A DNA stretch of 64,000 bases from Glandiceps talaboti (GCF_964340395.1 NC_135552.1:12056194-12120193), one strand, 5' to 3'. Counted from the stretch's first letter, positions 51,601 through 61,110 are shown. The notes: generated by a model not told the origin, from the letters alone. Numbers and translations: made by a program.

Positions 51601-52470
51601 TGCTGATAGGGTGGACATGACACATCATATCGTTCTACCCTTACCAGTCTGCTCTTTGAGTACTTGCTGATAGGGTGGACATGACATGTCATATCGTTCT
51701 ACCCTCACCAGTCTGCTCTTTGAGTACTTGCTGATAGGGTGGTCATGACACATTTTATCTTTGTGTCTTGCCGCCTAGTCCCAATCTGATTGAAATCTGA
51801 TGTAGGCAACCTGGATCGATTTCTTTATTTACCTCCTACTTTTATTACTGTGTGTCCTTATTTTGCTCTCTGAGCACCTTGTACATACATCTGACACAAT
51901 GCCATAGTTCTCATACAAAACGCGGGCACTGTGTGGATTTACTCAACGAATGAGAATGTGTAATCTGCCGAAAGAAACAGTTACAGTTCTTAAGAAGGTT
52001 CTGTTCACAGAGAGTGCAAACACAGAGCACAGACAACGGTGTTATCGTTATTGTTTGGTTGTTCTGTTTGTTTAATTTCAAATGAGAGTGTTATATTGTA
52101 AGACAGATTCTGGTTGGCTACTCGCAAGTACTGGCAGATTCGGTACAAGAACTCCTCGGCTATAGTATTGCGTCAGATGTACAATTTAGGTACTCACATA
52201 ACAAAAAAGAACAAACAACAATAACATTAGGAGGAAATCACACCAAGTTCCCTACATCAGATTTTAATCAGATTGGGAGTTCCGACATAAAGGTTTATTT
52301 GTGCCTACCCGACTACAGTACCAGTGACATTTTGTTTCATTTATGAACCAAGTTACATACCTACTTCACACCTGACAACCCTACCACCAAATGTACAAAG
52401 AAGTTTTTCTGCATCTGTTTCTGTTGAAGTAAGTGGCAAGTTTTTTATTACAACGCCTTTCACCCGGTTC
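39484..52470 (-). CDS. IGF2BP: IGF2BP/Imp-family RNA-binding protein, 14 C-terminal exons (5' end missing)
   Basis: Fourteen exons on the minus strand join in a continuous phase to encode 557 residues and end at a TAG at 39486-39484. Domain order in this partial protein: RRM about residues 1-78; Gly/Arg/Asn-rich linker 83-120; KH1 with GKKG at 140-143; KH2 with GKGG at 224-227; linker 285-345; KH3 with GVKG at 364-367; KH4 with GKKG at 445-448; Arg/Gly/Asp-rich tail from about 509. The RRM plus paired KH1-2 and KH3-4 layout is that of IGF2BP/Imp/VICKZ proteins, which bind, localise and stabilise cytoplasmic mRNAs. Family-typical strings include VGAIIGKKG, AHNSLVGRLIGKGG and GHFFATQ. All introns are GT-AG. 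RRM1 and the start codon were not found; the first visible exon begins in mid-codon, so more 5' exons exist. Family assignment is very secure; which of any paralogues this is cannot be told. Confidence 0.95.
40043..40156 (-). CDS. IGF2BP: IGF2BP exon: C-terminal part of KH4
   Basis: A 114-nt phase-0 exon with donor GTAGGA and acceptor TTATTTCAG. It encodes IQDLELLTRAEIDVPKDV, then NEKNEVIVRIKGHFFATQ. The GHFFA(S/T)Q string before the last helix is diagnostic of KH4 in IGF2BPs. Confidence 0.95.
40654..40857 (-). CDS. IGF2BP: IGF2BP exon: KH3 end, linker and KH4 core
   Basis: A 204-nt phase-0 exon with donor GTAAGT and acceptor TGACTTAG. It encodes the last strand and helix of KH3 (YIEGYPDAQWIAQWSIYHRI), a short linker, and the first part of KH4 ending MVPNNMVGRIIGKKGSA. 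The family equivalent is ITGPPEAQFKAQ for the KH3 end. Confidence 0.95.
41183..41293 (-). CDS. IGF2BP: IGF2BP exon: KH3 with GVKG loop
   Basis: A 111-nt phase-0 exon with donor GTGAGA and acceptor TTTCCTGTAG. It encodes PVEVTYLYIPTNAVGAIIG, then VKGKEIREISQLSSAKVR. This is the KH3 core. The GxxG loop has Val at its first variable position, where the family usually has Lys; the second is Lys. Confidence 0.95.
41563..41637 (-). CDS. IGF2BP: IGF2BP exon: KH2-KH3 linker, second part
   Basis: A 75-nt phase-0 exon with donor GTACGT and acceptor TTATTTCAG. It encodes 25 residues (HNSAELYATFGPSACAINTH, then ELLQP), a variable linker not conserved in sequence. It is supported by good splice sites, an open frame and correct phase, but could be an optional cassette because skipping it keeps the frame. 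A minisatellite begins about 75 nt upstream of its acceptor. Confidence 0.7.
41712..42456. repeat. 59/52-bp minisatellite in an IGF2BP intron, about 14 copies
   Basis: The unit starts CATAGTACATTAGGGTCATA and continues GCAATACTGCAAATCTTAGA. Long (59-bp, ACGTTAGTGCC) and short (about 51-52 bp, GTTCC or GTGCC) variants are mixed. The array starts about 75 nt upstream of the acceptor of exon 41563-41637 in transcript orientation. Confidence 0.95.
42595..43257. repeat. two tandem copies of a dispersed repeat (AAGGTCAAGGTC type)
   Basis: Copy 1 spans about 42595-42862 and copy 2 about 42885-43257. They share AATGTGT.TGTGATAGGCAG, GGCTTGATTTTGATAA, AAGGTCAAGG, AGCTTGCATCTGATAATATG and AAATATGGC. 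Copy 2 continues to a distinct end with GGGCAGACAGACAGAGCCCA and CCCCCGCCTTCGG. The structure suggests a SINE-like or non-autonomous family; no polymerase III box was confirmed. Confidence 0.75.
44408..44497 (-). CDS. IGF2BP: IGF2BP exon: KH2-KH3 linker, first part
   Basis: A 90-nt phase-0 exon with donor GTAAGT and acceptor GTGTTTCAG. It encodes QQYNLFPGLNHASVFSGL and further hydrophobic/Gly/Asn linker. The F/IPGLN string is typical of the inter-KH2/KH3 linker in the family. The next intron is 2.77 kb and carries a dispersed repeat and a 14-copy minisatellite. Confidence 0.88.
44960..45095 (-). CDS. IGF2BP: IGF2BP exon: C-terminal part of KH2
   Basis: A 136-nt exon with donor GTAAGT and acceptor TTTGTACAG. 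It encodes LQELTIFNMERTINVKGS followed by the C-terminal helix (CKAEEMISEKLRDSFRADM). The vertebrate equivalent begins LQDLTLYNPERTITVKG. It ends in phase 0. Confidence 0.95.
45708..45830 (-). CDS. IGF2BP: IGF2BP exon: KH2 with GKGG loop
   Basis: A 123-nt exon with donor GTAAGT and acceptor TTGACAACAG. It encodes PPLKMMAHNSLVGRLIGKGG and then QTLNKIMEDSQTKVSIS. The AHN-LVGRLIGK signature is diagnostic for KH2 of this family. Phase is 1 in and 2 out. Confidence 0.95.
45915..46053. repeat. two-copy tandem repeat carrying AGAGGGCGCTGTT
   Basis: ATAAGCTGAGAGCTTTTGAC followed by CAAACAGTC..GGTCTTGTTCACTCATGATA occurs twice in direct orientation, the second copy with a 5-bp insertion. Lies in the IGF2BP intron next to exon 45708-45830. 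Confidence 0.92.
46420..47009. repeat. 67-bp minisatellite in an IGF2BP intron, about 9 copies
   Basis: The unit is GTGATAGCAGCAATCAATAC followed by CAGTGTACTAAAGGCAGAAA and TAAGTCTGACTGGACTTTTA CTTTAAG. It ends about 20 nt from the donor of exon 47029-47126. Confidence 0.95.
47029..47126 (-). CDS. IGF2BP: IGF2BP exon: end of KH1 and KH1-KH2 linker
   Basis: A 98-nt exon with donor GTAATG and acceptor TTCATAG. It encodes AIIIYGTPLQCSNTVRKIME, the last strand and helix of KH1, and then the short linker to KH2. In transcript orientation its donor is followed after only about 20 nt by a 67-bp tandem repeat array (46420-47009). Confidence 0.9.
47481..47526 (-). CDS. IGF2BP: IGF2BP exon: KH1 strand 2 (46 nt)
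   Basis: A short 46-nt exon with donor GTAGGC and acceptor TTACACAG. It encodes VDIIRSKENATAVEK, matching the family segment after the KH1 variable loop (the vertebrate form is roughly IDVHRKENAGAAEK). It is too short to stand out as an ORF and is identified from phase and homology. Confidence 0.9.
47976..48062 (-). CDS. IGF2BP: IGF2BP exon: KH1 core with GKKG loop
   Basis: An 87-nt exon with donor GTAAG (47975-47971) and acceptor GATTCAG. It reads LMVPSGMVGAIIGKKG followed by helix 2 (ANIRQITQQTKAR). This is the RNA-contacting GxxG loop of KH1. One base and two bases are shared with the flanking exons, and the phase closes exactly. Confidence 0.95.
   Translation of the reverse strand, partial: THGSQWNGWCYNWQEGCQYPSNYATNKS
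48485..48676. mobile_element. palindromic TIR element (ATCTGATTAAAAT family), copy 1
   Basis: Almost the whole 190 bp is an inverted repeat. Left and right ends both read (A/G)TCTGATTAAAATYTGATG, then TGGT..AAGCGGCTAG; the arms continue to ATCG.TTTGT near the centre. TTCAA directly abuts both ends (48480-48484, 48677-48681), a possible 5-bp target duplication. Located in the IGF2BP intron between 48062 and 48781. Confidence 0.75.
48781..48938 (-). CDS. IGF2BP: IGF2BP exon: RRM2-KH1 linker
   Basis: A 158-nt exon (donor GTATGT, acceptor ATTACAG). It encodes the end of the RRM (VAYDNKD), a low-complexity stretch rich in Gly, Arg, Asn and Asp, and the first strand of KH1 (TIDLPVR). The G/R-rich linker is longer and more polar than I recall for vertebrate family members, which is an impression and not an alignment. 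Confidence 0.9.
49787..49899 (-). CDS. IGF2BP: IGF2BP exon: C-terminal half of RRM2
   Basis: A 113-nt exon with donor GTAAGT at 49786-49781 and acceptor TGTAG at 49900. It continues the RRM: strand 3 reads AKVVKATF, followed by helix 2 (SPDHAQEAVNKLNGHDYAG) and the last strand. The RNP1 position lacks the usual aromatic residues, as in RRM2 of vertebrate IGF2BPs, suggesting a weak or structural RRM. The intron upstream is 2.46 kb. Confidence 0.9.
51573..51760. repeat. 64-bp tandem repeat, three copies
   Basis: TTCTACCCTTACCAGTCTGC followed by TCTTTGAGTACTTGCTGATA and GGGTGGACATGACA is repeated three times. It directly precedes the TIR element at 51780. Confidence 0.92.
51780..52277. mobile_element. 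TIR element (ATCTGATTAAAAT family), copy 2, ~498 bp
   Basis: Termini CCCAATCTGATTGAAATCTG and its near-complement at the right end continue into ATGTAGG, then diverge. Same terminal family as 48485-48676 but with a longer unrelated interior lacking any coding frame. Lies 84 bp from IGF2BP exon 52361-52470. Confidence 0.75.
52361..52470 (-). CDS. IGF2BP: IGF2BP exon: N-terminal half of RRM2
   Basis: A 110-nt exon between acceptor ..TTGTGCAG (52471 upward) and donor GTATGT (52360 downward). It starts with the third base of a codon and ends with one spare base. It encodes the first beta strand and helix of an RRM, with RNP2-like VVIKNLP. Only one RRM is visible; by position next to the linker and KH1 it corresponds to RRM2 of the family. 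It is the most 5' exon I can assign. Confidence 0.85.
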
Positions 52471-53693
52471 CTGCACAAGAAAACAGAACAAAAGATACAG
52501 GTCAGTCAGGTTATCATATACAATATTTAATCAATATGCCAAGCTCTTATACTGTACATCTACATATTTTCACTACTCCAAAACTTTTACAGTTTTCAGC
52601 TAGTTCTCAAAGACTAATTTTTACAACTTACCAGCCTGGCACATTGTGTTCATATAAAAGATGGCATTTTAGGCACTACTTATTTTTGCCTTTTTGAATT
52701 CCAGTGAAATTAGCGAAAATAAGTTTTTTTAGTAAAAATTTCCAGGTTTATAGTATATGTATTGTTCATACACAAAAATCACTGGTTTTGATTCAAAGAA
52801 TTGATTTCAAGAGGAAATTATACTGCATTTCAAAATGACAACATTATTATACATAAGAACTCATAAAATTGTACCCTTTAAGTATGAGTGCCATAATGGC
52901 GGAAATGAGATAGTGTTGCTGATCACTTTTTGATGTGATTCTGTAAAGAATCCTGCTGTATATACTTGTTGCTGTTAGTCTGGAGTCTGTGTCTATCTTT
53001 ATGTAAAAACATTATCTCATGAGTGAACCGGTAAAGTAACCCCATATCAGCTGTATAGGACAGACACACACTAGCATATCACATGGAATGATAGCATAGA
53101 CAAATACTACACTGCCTACTAAATGGTCAACAGAGGGCGCTATTCAACACAAGATTCCCTAGGGTAGTTGTCTGTATATTAGACAACTGGTATCTTTGGG
53201 GATCTCTCTGTGTAATAAATCAAAATTATCAGACTGGAATGACAGTTGGGGCTCACTGTGTGGCATTCCAACAACTGGAAAGCTCACGTTAACACTATAT
53301 ATATTTATATATATTTCAACAAGAATGTTTATGGCCTGTGGGTTCATTTTAGACTTAGTCAATTTTCATATGTTACTTATTCAAATGCAACTATAATTTT
53401 TTGGGGCAGGATTTTAAATCTACTAGAGAGACATTAAAAGTGTAGATAGCAACTTCAAAGCTGGTGTCTATATTTACATGTATCATTCAAATTTTGCTTC
53501 AGGTAAAATCCATTGAATTTCTTCTAAACATCTGCATACATTTTTAGACATTTTTTTTTTTAGTTCACTTATTGTATCATAATCAAAGGACAGGCAAGTA
53601 TTTTTGCTAATGGTGGCTGTAGTACTAGTAGGTAACATCATTTTACCAGCCTGGGTTCTCTACCAACGTTTTGCTAAAGGTGGCAAGTATCTA

Positions 53694-53781
53694 CACTGTA
53701 AGATACGCCCTGTTTTTCACCCCTATCAGGCTTCGATGTGTGCTGGCTGATAGCATGGCATGAATGTCTGTATCTTACAGA
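53694..53781. mobile_element. MULE-like MITE (TAGTCTGTAAG family), copy 3
   Basis: Termini CACTGTAAGATAC and GTATCTTACAGACTA. GCAAGTATC on the left and GCAAGTACA on the right match at 7 of 9, a degraded target duplication. The interior shares TTCACCCCTATCAGGCTTC with the copy at 59447. Confidence 0.7.
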
Positions 53782-56700
53782 CTAGCAAGTACAAAGCAGG
53801 TAAAACCTACCATGGTTCCCAAACAAAATTAAGACAGATTCTATGCAAACTACGCTATTTTTTAAAACTCTTATTCCTGTTTTGTTACTGGGAATTTATC
53901 ACTAACCTATAGCGAAAACACAGACTGAAATGTTACTTGCAGTTAATCATGCTTGATTTTCCTGTATCAGAAGTGTAATGGGTCTAACTGATCTAGTATT
54001 AAGCAATAAACCTTCAAGAATACCGAAGTGTACATTATCTATTTTCACACACAAGGACAGCACACTTCTATAACACTGAAAGACATGCAAATACATACAT
54101 GTATACAAGTTCCAAGGACACACTTCATTTTTCAAAGAAAAAAGTGTAAATTTAAAAGGGGGTCCCTGCCAAATAATGTAAACATTACCAGTAGTTCTGT
54201 CCCTCTATGATGATATTTGCAAAAAACATACACCAAATTTTGACAAAGTGTATATTAATTAAGTAAGAAAATATATGTGCATGTTGCTTTAACCACTGTC
54301 AGTATTTTCTTCTGCAAATCCTTATCCTTTCCAGAAGCGTACATTTACAACTATGTATGTTTTATATATTATAAACAAGTGAAGTTCCAAAAATACAGTA
54401 ACTCAGTTATGGTCTGATCATCTGTATGTGATGATAAGAATGATCACATCCTCAGTTGGAGGAGGGAGGGGACAGGAGGGGAGAAGGGAGAGCGCTACCT
54501 ACTGGTGCACTTCTATACAGCACTAGCACTACATGTAAATGATTCTGAAGACATCAAATTTGGAGACAAATGGCAGGTGCATTTCTTGGTTGTGACATAA
54601 CAACTGCAATAATTTTGTTAGTCTGGATGCCGACATGGTCTCTAAATCATAACGATACCGTATAGGGACTCTAGACTATCATTCTGTCTAAGGCGACAAC
54701 CTATCAGTTCAATACTACATTGTGTATGATTGTTATGAAATGAGGTTGATATAATTTAATATGCAGCCAGCAAATTCATTCTACACTGGTTATAAACAAG
54801 ATGATAGAAGCCAGCAAAACTCATTCTTAGATGAGTAGAAACCATCAAACTGCGAAGTCTTACGATCAGCCAAGCAAGTTTATTTCTCTGACAGTATGTT
54901 TCAAAATAAGCCCAGGTGAAACCTTTAATCTACCCATGCTGTGCTTTGATTGAAACATAGGTGCTACAACAACCAGGAACCATATTGATTTTAAGATATG
55001 TGTAGTCTTAAGAACTGGGGCACAAAAACAGCCCGGCTAACATGAGAAACAGTCCCTGTGGTCTCACTATTCTTATTACATGTATTAGTAGATCAATAAT
55101 GAAAGGTCATTTTACTAAAGTTTCTGTAAACATGCTTCAGCCCTGAAATGTACATGACAATGAATGGTTTACATAGACAGGATTTGTACTGGAATATTGG
55201 GTTTATACTATAGACACACCAGGAAGGAATCCACTTCCCCAAAACTACTCAGACTAATACAAATACTGTTGGAGGTTAGCTAGACTACTAGCAATCAGGA
55301 CTAAATATTTGGTATATATATATTTACACTGATTGTAACATAATTAGAGATAGAAGTGGTGGACACTAGCCAATAACACAATCATGTGTTATGTAACTCT
55401 TACCATGTACAATGTAGTTACCTTTCTGTACAAGACTTGGCAGTTTGCCAGAAGTCCAGCCTCACATCAAATTCACTGAATCTCTTTCAACACTGGCAAT
55501 GCTATGCAAACCTACTCCCCCCCCCTCTATTCCTATCATTTCTACAGCATACCACTGACTTGCAGCATTCAGTATGCACTTGTATAACTACACCATGTGT
55601 TTATGATCATTTAATCGCACACATGTGAATGGCTTCATTAGTTTGATGCATATGATGGGACACACCAGCAGTTTCCATAGCAACAGTGGTTTCCATAACA
55701 ACCTTAGGATACACAACCATACATAGGTCAGTCAAAAAGAACATAACATACACAGAGAATGCCAAATAATAACATCATTAACAACAATGTTTGTGTTCTG
55801 CTGGATTTGACAAAAAAAAAATATCCTCAAACAGGTTATACAAACAATGTTAATTTGAAAACAAATTTTTCAAAAAATTTAATTTGCCTAACCTGGTCAG
55901 TTCTTCTGAAGGCATTTCTTTGGAATTTTTCTAACTACACAAAGCAATGTATTCTGTGGCTGGGAAGCAAGTATTTCAGTTGAATTTGACAACAATTTTG
56001 ATAAAGCAAATATCAGGTACTAACACATGAATACCAAATAGGAAATAGAAGTTAGAGTAGGTGTTATATAACTGCACAGCTCTTGCACATGTACTACATG
56101 TCAACACCTACTCAGGGACTCCTGACATATCATGACCTTCAAACCTTCCTACTATATACTATATTTATTTTGGCTTTGAGGAAAATTTGGGGATGTGTCA
56201 GATGCAGACAGTACATGGGGAAAGTAGACACTACCTTGTAAATAGCTTATTCCATCCACCCACTGTTTTCACAGCAACTGTTTTGTCGACACCTTCCACA
56301 ACTGCTCAATAGAAATATGACAACTAGTAAAGTATGTTAGCCAACTGATTTCCATTTCCATGGAAACAGATTTTGCACCTATATGTATGTAAATAAATCT
56401 AGTGCCCCCCCCCCCCAAAAAAAATAGAATTCAACTACAAGAAATCTAGTGCCAAAGAAAAAAATTCAGCTAAAATAAATCTAGTGCCAAAAAAACATAC
56501 GAGTACAGTATAGTGACTGATATAATGTAACAAATAGAACTGTAATTTATGTCCATATCATATGTATCGTATTGACAGTCGGACGCACAGTAATTTCTCA
56601 CGACACTGGATCAATTTCTCACGACACTGGATTCCGTTATCCTTATTATGCGATGACTCTCAAGGAAATCCATTTTGATCCACAGGGACATGTATTAACT

Positions 56701-57204
56701 ATTATTGCTTAGATTGTTGTTTTCGTTGGGAAAATATCACAGCAATCCTGCTAGTGTAATGTACACACACACTCGTGTTCTTTCCAAAAAGATACTGGAA
56801 ATATACATTTTGTATTTAAAGTCGAAACGTTATATTTAGGCAAACAATCCATAAGATACTACATGTCCCTGTTTTGAACACAACTTGTACATGTACTACC
56901 ACACAAAATACATGTACATGTAGTTGGTCTTTCATTAGAGAGCACACATATACTAGCCAGCGTTACCTAAGCTATGACAAGACATCCACACACAGCAATA
57001 TCCTTGTGATGCATCAAAATTTGCTCTTCCTATTACACGACTAAACTGGACGACTCGCCAGGTAAAAAAAAGAGGTTTTTTTTAACCTTTTTAAGGTTTT
57101 TCACTCACAGCATGACATTTTGGCTTATTCCGAAGGTACATTGCTGATAGTCATGGATTTTACAAGTACATTTGTATTGTAAGACCAAGTTGATGGATTG
57201 TGTT

Positions 57205-57450
57205 TTCTAAGAATACTAGGAATTAGTAAAAGTTCTCCCAAGTTGAGTTGTGTGTTTTATAAGAATACTAGCAATTAGTAACAGGTCTTCGTAGTTGAGG
57301 AGTTGTGTGTTTTATAGTAAATACTAGCAATTAGTATAAGGTCTTCCAAGTTGAGTTGTGTGTTTTATAAGAATACTAGCAATTAGTAACAGGTCTTCCA
57401 AATTGATGGGTTATGCGTTTTATAATAATAACAGCAATTAGTAACAGGTC
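57205..57450. repeat. ~53-bp tandem repeat, five degenerate copies
   Basis: TTGAGTTGTGTGTTTTATAA followed by GAATACTAGCAATTAGTAAC and AGGTCTTCC recurs five times. Confidence 0.9.
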
Positions 57451-58046
57451 TTCCTTACAATTACATGTGTACTACACTGTACAATCTGCCAACCAAAGAC
57501 ATTGGCATATGGGAATGGTATGATGTCTAACATGCATGTCCACAATCCATGGCATTTATTAAACATTGTATCCTATCATTTGAATTGACTAAATTATCTC
57601 ATCCATGCAAAGGATCTACAATTTCTTGTATCATATCGACAACTAAAAGATCTCCATCTACAATTTCTTGTACCATATTGACAACTAAATCCATGCGAAT
57701 ATACATTTTTTTGTTTCCGATCGGATACATTGACTAAATGTGGATGAGACAGCAACTCAGTTAGATTCTAAGAATTAAAAGACTTGCCAACAGCAATGTC
57801 TTTATTCTACGTCAACAAAGTGATGTCGTGATTTGTCGGTAGGTAAAGCTTAGCGTAACAATGATATGAAGTGGTAATGTGTGGGCTGGCACTGCGTGTA
57901 TGTCTTGAATGTCAAAGGAGATCCATAGCGAGATTCGTAGGCAAGTCATGTTTAAATCATCTCTGCAAATATCAGTGGCAAATAAACATTTTGAGCCACT
58001 TCATCAGGTCCTTGTCTCGTCTTCATTACCATAGAGACCAATAATT

Positions 58047-58221
58047 TATTATTCCCAATATTTTTCTTTGTTCAGCCAAGGAAAATATGAGTGACCTGGG
58101 GTGGGGGGGTGGGGGGTTGTCATTTAAAGTCACTAGACATGTAGTGACAACCCTTAGGTTTATATATTAGGAGTATATATTCCATATTTCTTGTTGAACC
58201 TGGCATGTGCATGGTATAATT
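58047..58221 (+). repeat. dispersed repeat, short copy C
   Basis: ATTCCCAATATTTTTCTTTG, TTCAGCCAAGGAAAATATGA and GTGACCT mark one end, and TTCCATATTT.TTGTTGAACC with GCATGGTATA marks the other. The same family as 17257 and 21924, with the middle deleted. Confidence 0.65.
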
Positions 58222-58927
58222 GTAGTAATACAGCAGTTATAACATCCACAAATGCTTGAGATTTACACCTCTTAACCCCTTTTTATTATGTATGAAAAAT
58301 AACATCCGACATATATGTATCTAAGAAATATCAAAAACTATCTGTGGTTGTACATTCACCGAAATCATTTTTTTGGAGGCAGGGTTACATAAATTTTCTA
58401 AGCCGATGTTTCCTATTATCAGTGAATCTGTTATTTTACGGCAAAATCTTTTAGGCTAAATTAAAATCTTTGAAATGAAAAAACAATTTCTATACCCTTG
58501 TATTTAAAATGATAAAACAGATCAAAGTCTAGACACTATTGATTCCATAGACTCAAAATATGATAGGAGTGCAATGTGTGATTATGTGAATGATATACAG
58601 ACTGATTTTCAGAATAAATTTTCAAAATAATTTCGTCAACGTACTAGCACTGATTTTGTGAATGAGTGCAAAAGTTGTGTACATTACATTACAATTTATT
58701 ATCGACCACATGGTCCTGGTCATGTCTTGTTTTTGTCTTTCTGGCTGATACAGATGTTACAGCTTAACCAGGCAGTGTTTGCCAGTAGACTGTAAGTAAC
58801 ATATACATGGCTGTACTATCAGAGTTGATCATTTTGCAAATTAAAGGTTGTTGCTTTACTTGATAAGACAACAACACTTTTAATGACTGAATCAACACAA
58901 ACAAAACTCTTTCTTCAATGCACAACC

Positions 58928-59021
58928 TAGTCTGTAAGGTACGCCATGACGGGGTGTCCTCAAACATCAAGCAACCCCTAAGGCCGGTGAGGGCGAAACG
59001 TCACGACGTATCTTACAGTCT
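58928..59021. mobile_element. MULE-like MITE (TAGTCTGTAAG family), copy 4, perfect 9-bp TSD
   Basis: Starts TAGTCTGTAAGGTACG and ends CGTATCTTACAGTCTA. TGCACAACC occurs immediately before (58919-58927) and after (59023-59031, one base shared with the terminal A), so the insertion is the clearest of the family. Confidence 0.85.
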
Positions 59022-59446
59022 ATGCACAACCCTGCTGAGTTTAGCAATAAAGTGATTTTGTCTTTGACCAAAACAACAATGTTGATCATTACATGTACAT
59101 ATTATGTAGTTTCATGAACACTCCTACTGCTTTTACATGTAGCTGTAAGTGTATCTACATGTATTTTTCTTTCATCTCACATTTTCTTGGGGAAAAATTT
59201 GCTAAACTATCAACTTCTGCTATTTATAGCTAACCTTAAATCTTTGTCATTTTCAGCCAACAATCATATCCTTCAAATCTAACTAAAATGATATAAATTG
59301 GGCTAAAATGATATAAATAGGATAAAAGTGAAGCATTTAGACGAGAAATGAGGAGTGCAATTTACATGTATGACTCCAGTAAATACATGTAATGTCGCAG
59401 AATGTCTGGCATAGTTTCAGCCTAGAGTCAAGGCTTAGATTATGTT

Positions 59447-59547
59447 AGACTGTAAGATACTTGCCTGTTGTTCACCCCTATCAGGCTTCTAAACCATGCC
59501 ACGAGTGCTGGCTGATGGCTTGGCACAAATGTCATATCTTACAGACT
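59447..59547. mobile_element. MULE-like MITE (TAGTCTGTAAG family), copy 5
   Basis: Termini AGACTGTAAGATA and TATCTTACAGACT. Interior shares TTCACCCCTATCAGGCTTC and GTGCTGGCTGAT with copy 3. The flanking duplication is only partial (TATGTT). Confidence 0.7.
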
Positions 59548-59635
59548 ATGTTTGTATGTATTCTGTATGGGAAATGTCCATGGTTCCTGTGTCACATGAC
59601 ATGCTTACTGTCACATGACTTACTTGTTGGTAAGT

Positions 59636-59906
59636 CAGGGGTGAACAAATCCACTGGTCCTGGGTCTGGGACTAGTGATTTTTTTGCATGGATCACATAA
59701 ATTTTACCTTGTCTATTCCACCGGACCAATACCTTACTGTTAATAACTGTGTTAAAAAGTCATCTGAATATACAGATTCATAAGTAAGATTTTAATGTTT
59801 CACATTAGCAGGACCTGGGACCACTAATTCTTTCAGCAGGACCACTGGATTTTTTAAGGCACTGGTCCAGGGACCACCAGTTCACAAAATGATTTGTTCA
59901 CCCCTG
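59636..59906. mobile_element. 271-bp TIR element (CAGGGGTGAACAAAT ends)
   Basis: Starts CAGGGGTGAACAAAT and ends with its exact complement ATTTGTTCACCCCTG. Subterminal ACTGGTCC..GGGACCA motifs recur several times inside. A CAG-GGGTG start is reminiscent of hAT or CACTA-type non-autonomous elements, but no target duplication was found. Confidence 0.7.
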
Positions 59907-61030
59907 CGGAATGTACAATCATGATAAATACAATGTAGATCCTTTCCTATGCTGACAACATGTCTGAAGACTGGTACAATGCATTTACTAAATTGTACTC
60001 CATGTCAGTGAAAATGAATCGTTCAAATCATGGTGACCTGTGATGTCAGTCACTAGTACTGTGGTTGGGCAATTTCTTCTGACTTTGTACCTCTAGAAGC
60101 AATGATACATATTGCTTTTCCCTGTTGTGTTGTTTCCTGTTTTAATAGCACATAAAATCAAGATAACATATGTCCCTGTACATGGATTGTGGAGAGGAAA
60201 TAACTTTCTTTTATCAATTTCACACAGGGACATTCTATTCTAAGGCTGTCTATCACAGTATTTTCAGAATCACAAAATGGTTGCTATAGCAACGTTAAGG
60301 TTCATACTGACAAATTTAACATATTTTGCCCCAGATCCCAAAATGACAAACTATACTAATATTCAGATTTAAACATGTACAATCTTCATTACATGTACTT
60401 TATCAAATGACAGCCTATATCACTAGCCAAATATTACTGTTATTTTCATCTAAAGATTGTGTTAAAACTGAAGCCTACGCACAAATTAATCTTCCTCCCC
60501 TGACCAAACCTTATCTACAATGAAATGAAGGCAGAAGCATAATATCAATAACACAAAAATGTCTTTAAAAACATTGTATGGATTCCATGTGGGATTACTT
60601 GTCCTTTAGTGTGTATTACAAGACATCGACACAAAATGTGGACAGATTTGCCTTCCCACGTTTTTGATAATTTGAGCCAAATGCCTCTAACTTCCATATT
60701 GCATTTCATTCCATAGTCCACCCACAGTGTAAAACTTACACTACCCACTGTATTCTTGCTGAAAAGCATGACCAATATAATTAAAGGTCTATGGTATAAC
60801 ATGTAAATTGTAAATTTCAAGACCTCATACATTGTATTGTAACTGAGCTAGGGCAACCCTTTTTATTTCAAGGTTTCTCATCGGAACACCTTGTGGCAGG
60901 TTGATTATAATAAAAAAAATGTTTTAACTGTCCTGAAATGTATTACAAGGTAAATTAGAAAAAAAAAATAGAAAAAGGGAGCAAAACTAATATTTGTATA
61001 GAATAATCTTATGGTGTGCATGTACATGAT

Positions 61031-61110
61031 TCTGTAAGAAGACATTCATGTCACACTATCAGCTAATACTGGCAGATAGAGATGAACAACATGACATATC
61101 TTACAGTCTA
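61031..61110. mobile_element. MULE-like MITE (TAGTCTGTAAG family), copy 6
   Basis: Starts TCTGTAAGAAGACA and ends CATATCTTACAGTCTA. If the left TAG is lost, the flanking 9-mers are GTACATGAT and GTACATGTT (8 of 9). Confidence 0.6.

Noticed and set aside
53647-53673. Candidate upstream IGF2BP mini-exon (KTLVENPGW), phase-compatible with the exon at 52470
   Set aside because: The donor GTAAAA is weak, there is no similarity to RRM1, and it sits beside a MITE.
60545-60832. 95-codon minus-strand open frame tested as an upstream IGF2BP exon
   Set aside because: No RRM motifs (RNP1/RNP2) and no similarity to family N-termini.
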